From: Spirochaetaceae bacterium
GTDB lineage: Bacteria; Spirochaetota; Spirochaetia; Treponematales; Breznakiellaceae
Direction: 5' to 3'
Assembly: GCA_031267475.1 (NCBI GenBank)
Contig: JAIRZA010000232.1
Span: 1 to 10,197, forward strand
DNA: 10,197 bases
Part shown: one piece after another, positions 6,900 to 10,197 of the stretch
Layout of the letters: each line of letters starts with the position of its first letter
Numbering within the stretch: the stretch's first letter is position 1
The notes under the pieces: model-generated
What the model saw: only the letters and a program-made list of their open reading frames with translations
The model's database searches: none
Told to the model about the DNA's origin: nothing
Made by a program: the position numbers and the translations under genes

Positions 6900-7292
6900 A
6901 TGCACTTTACGGATGAGTTTGTTTCAGGGTTGGAAAAAAAAATCCACATTCCGCCGGCGGATTACGCGATGATTCAATCGCGCAATGTTTGCAAGATGCT
7001 AAAAAACGACAGAAGGTGGTATAAAGAGTTCGGCGTTTACTGGTGGGCGATGAAAGACGCGATTAAAAAATACGCCCTCCCTTATTACAAAAACTTTTGG
7101 TTTATGGGATCTTTTGACGACCCTCTGATGAAAGAGCGCGCGCGGCACGGCGGCGAATTTCGTACAGTCCTCGCCGGTATGTACCTGATGTCTTCCAAGC
7201 GTCTCAACGATTTTTCAGGTTATTGCGACTGGACGGATGCGAACGGCCTTGTTCACGATTATGTCGTGTTCGACGAAGACGCGCTGGTATAA
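6900..7292 (+). CDS. Unknown protein paired with the RHH-like gene, 130 residues
   Basis: ATG at 6900 is preceded by AAGGAG (6888-6893) at a spacing of 6; the in-frame TTG at 6885 overlaps that ribosome site and is rejected as a start. The protein begins MHFTDEFVSGLEKKIHIPPA, is rich in Trp, Tyr and Phe in its middle (YKEFGVYWWAMKD, YYKNFWFMGSFDD), and ends acidic (VVFDEDALV). No signal peptide, membrane helix or familiar catalytic motif is seen, and I do not recognise the family. The gene is 16 bases behind a probable DNA-binding gene and ends 1 base before the end of a truncated convergent gene, so its 3' side marks a rearrangement. A toxin, or an effector controlled by the upstream protein, is possible but unsupported beyond position. 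Confidence 0.75.
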   Translation: MHFTDEFVSGLEKKIHIPPADYAMIQSRNVCKMLKNDRRWYKEFGVYWWAMKDAIKKYALPYYKNFWFMGSFDDPLMKERARHGGEFRTVLAGMYLMSSKRLNDFSGYCDWTDANGLVHDYVVFDEDALV

Positions 7293-7293
7293 T

Positions 7294-7437
7294 TCACAGC
7301 CGCGTATGATTTGCCGCATTTTCAAGCGGGTTGTACCATTCAACTTTATTGCCGCCCCCTTTTTCATAAGCCGCTATTTTCATGAGCGCGAGGTTGGGGA
7401 AATTATGACCGTCAACGTCTATCAAGCCTATTCTCAT
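7294..7437 (-). pseudogene. Truncated radical-SAM-like protein, N-terminal remnant
   Basis: Read on the minus strand from ATG at 7437, with GGGGA upstream, the frame gives MRIGLIDVDGHNFPNLALMK and continues to VEWYNPL. From memory, this closely matches the start of a family of phage- and gut-bacteria-associated radical SAM proteins that are several hundred residues long (MKIGLIDVDGHNFPN...). After NPL the similarity stops, and the frame ends within 9 residues next to the end of the convergent 130-residue gene. The cysteine cluster of the radical SAM core is therefore missing, and no product of that type can be made. An upstream ATG at 7494 in the same frame would add an unrelated leader. Family assignment is from recall and moderately sure; truncation is clear if it holds. 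Confidence 0.6.
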
Positions 7438-7459
7438 TATACAATTCCCCATTGACGGC

Positions 7460-7487
7460 AATATTTGATATGTTTTATTATTTTCAA
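7460..7487 (-). promoter_or_regulatory. Promoter candidate before the radical-SAM remnant
   Basis: On the minus strand TTGAAA (7482-7487) and AATATT (7460-7465) are 16 bases apart in an AT-rich gap, about 23 bases before the ATG at 7437. The -35 box is good and the -10 box fair. It may be the old promoter of the gene now truncated. Confidence 0.3.
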
Positions 7488-7528
7488 CACACAAAAGTAT
7501 TCGTACATCCCCGGCACACAGTTATCGT

Positions 7529-7903
7529 TCACCGCCGCCGCACCACCTCAATCCGTAACGCTTCCGGCGCATATCCCAGCGCCCAGCCGTCCTGCTTCAC
7601 CGCCGCGAGGCATAGCTCCAAAGTCTTAAGCGACTCCGGCACGTACCGCAGCGCCAGCCCCTGTTTCGTTACCGCCGCTAGACATACCTCGGCGGTCTTC
7701 AATTCCTCCGGCACATACATCAGCGCCCAGCCATATTGTTTCACCGCCGCTAGGCATACCTCCGCAGTTCGCAGTTCAGCCGGTACGCGCTCCAGCGACC
7801 CGCCGTCTAGTGTTACCGCCGCTAGGCATATCTCCGCCGCCCGCCTCCTCTTCATTGTCAAAGCCAGCGGGACGCTATCCGTATAGTCTTCTTTCCTCGC
7901 CAT
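7529..7903 (-). CDS. DUF4116-type repeat protein, 124 residues
   Basis: ATG at 7903 has a purine-rich GGGGTGG stretch upstream, 14 bases after the stop of the similar gene before it. After a start of about 20 residues (MARKEDYTDSVPLALTMKRR) come four 24-residue repeats with consensus TAEVCLAAVKQxGxALxYVPEELR, the DUF4116 pattern of short helical repeats found in bacterial and viral proteins of unknown function. No signal peptide or membrane segment is seen. The end (LRIEVVRRR) is a fifth repeat broken by a net loss of 4 bases, which turns the AAV codons into a stop. It is presumably co-transcribed with the upstream repeat gene. A protein-binding role would fit the helical repeats, but function is unknown. 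Confidence 0.85.
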   Translation of the reverse strand: MARKEDYTDSVPLALTMKRRRAAEICLAAVTLDGGSLERVPAELRTAEVCLAAVKQYGWALMYVPEELKTAEVCLAAVTKQGLALRYVPESLKTLELCLAAVKQDGWALGYAPEALRIEVVRRR

Positions 7904-8190
7904 TTACTTTTCCACCCCTACGCCGCCGGGCGCGGCGACTTCTTATCTAGCCCGCCGTTCCGCTTCACCGCTTCTAGGCATATCTCCGCTGTTCGCAGAG
8001 CCTCCGGCACAAAACATAGCGCCCTGCCGTCCTGCTTCACCGCGGCTAGGCACACCTCCGCAGTCCGCATTTCCTCCGGCACAAAATATATTGCCGCGCC
8101 GTTCCTCTTCACCGCCGCTAGGCATACCTCCGCTGTCCGCATTTCCTCCGGCACAAAACATAGCGCCACGCCGTCCTGCTTCACCGCTTC
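7541..8190 (-). repeat. 72-bp repeat family across the two DUF4116 genes
   Basis: Roughly eight full or partial 72-base units, each coding for 24 residues, lie in the two genes. The segment coding for VCLAAVK (CACCGCCGCTAGGCATACCT on the plus strand) is nearly the same in several units. The units are separated by the 7904-7950 junction, where the two genes meet. The DNA similarity is high enough for unequal crossing-over. Confidence 0.8.
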
Positions 8191-8202
8191 TTGGTTAGTC
8201 AT
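7918..8202 (-). CDS. DUF4116-type repeat protein, 94 residues
   Basis: ATG at 8202 is preceded by AAGAGGAAAAGG, a clear ribosome site. The protein starts MTNQEAVKQDGVALCFVPEE, that is, inside a repeat, then has two full 24-residue units (TAEVCLAAVKRNGAAIYFVP and on) and half of another before a short basic tail KKSPRPAA. The abrupt entry into a repeat and the half unit at the end suggest a gene shortened by recombination between repeats, or a member of a larger family that gains and loses units. Its neighbour 14 bases downstream is the same type. No enzymatic motif is seen. Confidence 0.8.
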   Translation of the reverse strand: MTNQEAVKQDGVALCFVPEEMRTAEVCLAAVKRNGAAIYFVPEEMRTAEVCLAAVKQDGRALCFVPEALRTAEICLEAVKRNGGLDKKSPRPAA

Positions 8203-8240
8203 CCTTTTCCTCTTCGTTCATCTATTACCCCCTTTAATTA

Positions 8241-8263
8241 CGCCGCCGTTCAAACCGGCGGCG
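8241..8263 (-). terminator. GC-rich hairpin between the coiled-coil gene and the DUF4116 genes
   Basis: CGCCGCCG (8241-8248) and CGGCGGCG (8256-8263) form a perfect 8-bp stem with a 7-base loop. On the minus strand it is followed by TAATTAAA rather than a true T run, so it is at best a weak terminator. It may instead be an mRNA-stabilising stem. It lies 17 bases after the stop of the upstream gene. Confidence 0.4.
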
Positions 8264-8279
8264 GCTCTTGGCTTAGTCC

Positions 8280-8603
8280 TTATTGACGCGCTAGTTCGTT
8301 TAAGCTCCGCGCTTTCTCTATAACAGCGGATTCAAGAGTTCGCCGCCGGGTCTCCAGCCATTTAATCTCCCTGGTTAATTCCCCTAACTGTTCTAGCAAG
8401 TCGCGGTTCTTCATTTTCTCTATCGCTAAATCCTCCGCTCTCCGGTCGAACAGGTTTTGTATTCCCCCGTTCTCCACCCACTGTCTGCAAAACGTGTCTT
8501 TATTAACCGATGAGGGAAGCGCCATGTAGCTCGGTTCAATCGCCGCGTACTCTTCCCCGCTTATTATCAGCCCTACTCGTTTCTCAAATTCTTGTTTGTT
8601 CAT
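8280..8603 (-). CDS. Phage/plasmid-type hypothetical with C-terminal coiled coil, 107 residues
   Basis: ATG at 8603 has GGAGGAGG directly upstream (spacing 4-7). The first half, MNKQEFEKRVGLIISGEEYA through AIEPSYMALP and FCRQWVENGG, resembles a common small protein of mobile elements that begins with EFEKRxGxxxSxEEYxxIE; that family has no assigned function. From about residue 55 the sequence is a heptad-like, highly charged helix (EDLAIEKMKNRDLLEQLGEL and on), so a dimeric coiled coil is likely. No membrane part or catalytic motif is seen. It lies 42 bases after the SSB gene in the same direction and probably belongs to the same recombination/replication operon. Confidence 0.8.
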   Translation of the reverse strand: MNKQEFEKRVGLIISGEEYAAIEPSYMALPSSVNKDTFCRQWVENGGIQNLFDRRAEDLAIEKMKNRDLLEQLGELTREIKWLETRRRTLESAVIEKARSLNELARQ

Positions 8604-8613
8604 GCCGCCTCCT

Positions 8614-8632
8614 CCGCCGCGTCCTTCGGCGG
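8614..8632 (-). promoter_or_regulatory. Hairpin next to a ribosome site
   Basis: CCGCCG (8614-8619) and CGGCGG (8627-8632) form a 6-bp stem with a 7-base loop, ending directly beside the GGAGGAGG ribosome site of the gene starting at 8603. The outer arm could instead pair with GGCGGC just before the ATG (8604-8609 on the minus strand), which would trap the ribosome site. Two mutually exclusive stems are thus possible; a regulatory role is inference. Confidence 0.3.
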
Positions 8633-8645
8633 CGCTTGCTCTAAC

Positions 8646-8963
8646 TTACCAGACGAGTGCTTCATCACTCATAAACTCAATAATACCGGCTCTAATCTCA
8701 ACCCTTGACCTTGCTTGCCCATCGCTGCCTATCCACCTGTTTTGTTGTATGTGTCCTTTAATATGGACGGCCGCCCCCTTCTTTCCGTTTGCCGCGCAGT
8801 CCGCGGCGTCATCCCAAGCGATCACATCAAAAAAAGAAGTTTTATCCTGCAAATGATTGTGCGCGATGCTTAGTTTGCAAAAACGCTTTTCATCTGCAAT
8901 TTGTTTGAATTCGGCGTCCCTTGTTAAACGCCCCGTGATTTCTATTTTATTAATATACTCCAA
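8646..8963 (-). CDS. ssb: Single-stranded DNA-binding protein, short form, 105 residues
   Basis: Binds single-stranded DNA during replication or recombination. The OB-fold signature is clear: INKIEITGRLTRDAEF at the start, then FFDVIAWDDAA, KGAAVHIKGHIQQNRW and RVEIRAGIIEF. The TTG at 8963 is preferred because AGGGAG (8973-8978) is 9 bases upstream and the SSB start EYINKIEI follows at once; a TTG at 8987 would add 8 residues that include the ribosome site. It overlaps the end of the HNH gene by 14 bases, so translation is probably coupled. At 105 residues it is shorter than chromosomal SSBs (about 150-180) and lacks the acidic DDDIPF-like tail used to recruit partners, as in some phage SSBs. 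Confidence 0.9.
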   Translation of the reverse strand: MEYINKIEITGRLTRDAEFKQIADEKRFCKLSIAHNHLQDKTSFFDVIAWDDAADCAANGKKGAAVHIKGHIQQNRWIGSDGQARSRVEIRAGIIEFMSDEALVW

Positions 8964-9735
8964 CGTGGTTTTCTCCCTTTTGAGCAAGTCTTCTAGCTCT
9001 ATTAACCCTCCCGCGCAAATGCGGGAAAAGTTCTAAAAATTTATTCCAGCCGTATTGGTGTTGATACGAGTGCTCGCCGCGTGTCAACGCCAGCCAATTC
9101 CACGGCTTGTCCACCGCCGCCGCGTCCGCGCCGCGGCTCACAATGTGACATAGCTCTATACTCCCGCCTGCGCCGCTCGCGTCGCTGTAACGCCGCCGTT
9201 CACGCCATTCTTTAACTGTTAATCCGTCAACAGGATCCTCTTCCATCTGCCCGCGCCAATTGTGCCATTCCCTCATCACATCCTGCACTGTCGCCTGCAA
9301 ACCGACGGTCAATCCCGCCTGCTCCGCTAAATGACCCAAAAGCCCGTCTATGAAAAACGCCGCCTCTTTAGTGTCCGCTACAGATAGATGCACCGGCCTC
9401 AGTCTTTTAGGATTAATCTTTGACGGCACGCTCATCGCGTACTCGGCTAATAAATCGCAGTACAGGCTGTATTTCTCCGGCTCTGTAGGTTTGCGCCCTT
9501 CCATGTTTTCAAAGATTGCTTCTACAAGCACCCATGTCGCCGCGTTCTGTTTAAACGCGCGTCTGTACGTCTGCGTTTCCAATGTCAAAAAAAACGCCTC
9601 CGCTTTGCCGGTATTTCGCGCCTTCTTTTCCGCCGCTTCAATGAACTTCATACCCAGCGCGCGGTACTCGGGCGCGGCGGCGCGAAAAGAAAGACTATCG
9701 CCATGTTCGGCGTACACAAGTAATTTAACTTTCAT
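8950..9735 (-). CDS. NinB-like/HNH nuclease, phage recombination type, 261 residues
   Basis: ATG at 9735 (MKVKLLVYAEHG) is preferred; an in-frame ATG at 9789 lies in the U tract of a terminator and would add 18 residues. The middle (about 48-142, with QNAATWVLVEAIFENMEG and YSLYCDLLAEYA) resembles NinB-type recombination proteins, which bind ssDNA. The end (about 190-250) holds an HNH-type site: CHIVSRG with His197, WNWLALTRGEH with Asn213 and His222, then His226. This combination matches the phage 'putative HNHc nuclease' proteins. The gene overlaps the SSB gene by 14 bases, as expected for a phage recombination module acting on branched or single-stranded DNA. The ribosome site is weak (GGACGGGA). 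HNH part firm; NinB likeness moderate. Confidence 0.82.
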   Translation of the reverse strand: MKVKLLVYAEHGDSLSFRAAAPEYRALGMKFIEAAEKKARNTGKAEAFFLTLETQTYRRAFKQNAATWVLVEAIFENMEGRKPTEPEKYSLYCDLLAEYAMSVPSKINPKRLRPVHLSVADTKEAAFFIDGLLGHLAEQAGLTVGLQATVQDVMREWHNWRGQMEEDPVDGLTVKEWRERRRYSDASGAGGSIELCHIVSRGADAAAVDKPWNWLALTRGEHSYQHQYGWNKFLELFPHLRGRVNRARRLAQKGENHVGVY

Positions 9736-9777
9736 TTTTTCCCGTCCATCTGAAATATCGCGGTAAATTCCCGCCTC

Positions 9778-9836
9778 AAAAAAAAGCATCGCCCGATTTA
9801 GAGGAAACGCGGAAAATCCCCAAATCAGACGATGCT
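9778..9836 (-). terminator. Strong intrinsic terminator, possible attenuator of the HNH-SSB operon
   Basis: On the minus strand AGCATCGTCTGATTTGGGGA (9836-9817) pairs with TCCTC-T-AAATCGGGCGATGCT (9805-9785), about 20 base pairs counting G-U pairs, with one bulged T and an 11-base loop, followed by eight T (9785-9778). This is a textbook rho-independent terminator. It lies 42 bases before the ATG of the HNH gene, with no clear gene upstream on that strand, so it either ends a short RNA or controls entry into the operon. Confidence 0.8.
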
Positions 9837-10041
9837 GCTATAAACAATTTCAATGTCTCTCCGCTTTCCGCCGCAAAAAGACAAATAAACCACCACCAGT
9901 TGTCAGCGGCGCGATTCAAGAAAAAAACGACGTCCTGCTAAACTGAAAATAATGTACCAGTCAGTGTGTCTTTTTTGTAAAAAAGACACACGCTGGTCAG
10001 TCTAAATACTTAATATACAAAGACTTACAGGGGAGATTGTT
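9837..10041. other. Stretch without a gene, holding a palindrome
   Basis: No reading frame with a ribosome site is visible on either strand. The stretch holds the perfect palindrome at 9964-9991, an AT-rich segment at 10001-10020 and a ribosome-like AGGGGAGA at 10028-10035. A minus-strand transcript from here would end at the terminator at 9778-9836. I see no convincing promoter pair. Confidence 0.5.
9956..9997. repeat. Long perfect palindrome with T6/A6 centre
   Basis: GTGTGTCTTTTTT (9964-9976) and AAAAAAGACACAC (9979-9991) are perfect 13-bp arms separated by GT. Outer arms ACCAG (9956-9960) and CTGGT (9993-9997) extend it past a TCA/G internal loop. No T run follows on either side, so it is not a standard terminator. 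A protein-binding site, transfer origin hairpin or element end is possible. Confidence 0.75.
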
Positions 10042-10119
10042 ATGTTGCTTACGGAGTTTGCGCGGAGCGCAAACTCCTCGCCCTGTTGTGTGGGAGACTC
10101 GCGGTATGCCGCCGCGTAG
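10042..10119 (+). CDS. Possible 25-codon peptide in repeat DNA
   Basis: ATG at 10042 follows AGGGGAGA (10028-10035) at a spacing of about 6, giving MLLTEFARSANSSPCCVGDS and stopping at TAG 10117-10119. The same frame stays open from that TAG to the window edge. Most of the frame lies in an inverted repeat, so codon evidence is weak. It may be a leader peptide, a decayed gene or chance. Confidence 0.25.
   Translation: MLLTEFARSANSSPCCVGDSRYAAA
10053..10077. repeat. Perfect 11-bp inverted repeat
   Basis: GGAGTTTGCGC (10053-10063) and GCGCAAACTCC (10067-10077) flank GGA. The right arm recurs at 10148-10158, and shorter GACTCC/ACTCCACGCC variants follow up to 10192, so the arm belongs to a small local repeat family that runs out of the window. 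At the very edge CTCCAC and GTGGAG form another inverted pair. Confidence 0.75.
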
Positions 10120-10197
10120 CGGATTGAGACCCGCTGGCGGGCGCGGGGCGCAAACTCCACGCCTCCGGTGAGAGACTCCACGCCATGTGTTGTGGAG

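Noticed and set aside
7452..7886. 144-residue plus-strand frame with repeats
   Set aside because: It is the complement of the DUF4116 gene, which has the recognised repeat pattern on the minus strand.
7541..8190. Regular 72-base repeats as a CRISPR-like array
   Set aside because: The units are coding, contiguous and lack unique spacers; they encode 24-residue DUF4116 units.
9350..9766. 138-residue plus-strand frame
   Set aside because: It is opposite the NinB/HNH gene, which has conserved motifs, and has no ribosome site.
9736..9789. Extending the HNH gene to the ATG at 9789
   Set aside because: That ATG is part of the terminator stem and is followed by the T run; the added residues do not look like family sequence.

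Overview
This looks like accessory DNA (a prophage, plasmid or integrative/conjugative element) from a bacterium of intermediate GC that often starts genes with TTG or GTG. The host is not certain. The DUF4116-type 24-residue repeats and the style of the small hypothetical genes fit host-associated spirochaetes such as gut treponemes, or a neighbouring gut lineage; this is impression and inference only. No ribosomal, tRNA or CRISPR genes are visible.

Plus strand, left half. Positions 1-5531 are the 3' part of one very large gene whose 5' end lies outside the window. It encodes an SF2 helicase core, a coiled-coil/linker region, two copies of a ~100-residue module, and an ArdC-N-like single-stranded-DNA-binding domain. 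This is the architecture of the 'polyvalent' or DarB-like anti-restriction proteins of phages and conjugative elements. A strong Shine-Dalgarno and an in-frame ATG at 3984 suggest that the last 515 residues can also be made as a separate protein. Behind it are small plus-strand genes: a 45-residue protein, an octapeptide-repeat protein (about seven copies of a GNSHAVLN-like unit) and a 65-residue hypothetical.

Middle. From 6316 to 6664 there is no convincing gene, but there is a run of 14 G, several hairpins and an imperfect inverted repeat that may be a dispersed element. A good sigma70-type promoter then points straight at the ATG of a 72-residue basic, possibly ribbon-helix-helix protein that has no Shine-Dalgarno. 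A 130-residue unknown gene follows 16 bases later. The pair has toxin-antitoxin-like geometry.

Minus strand, right half, read from 9735 down to 7294. A NinB-like plus HNH nuclease (phage recombination type) overlaps a short SSB. After them come a 105-107 residue coiled-coil protein, two adjacent DUF4116-repeat proteins, and the first ~40 codons of a radical-SAM-like gene cut off next to the 130-residue gene. The HNH-SSB pair looks like a phage recombination/replication module. The DUF4116 genes and the radical-SAM remnant look like cargo that is being rearranged. A strong minus-strand terminator (9778-9836) stands just before the HNH gene and may act as an attenuator.

Right end. Positions 9837-10197 hold no solid gene. 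They contain a 13-bp-arm perfect palindrome, an 11-bp perfect inverted repeat and further copies of its arm, around a possible 25-codon reading frame.
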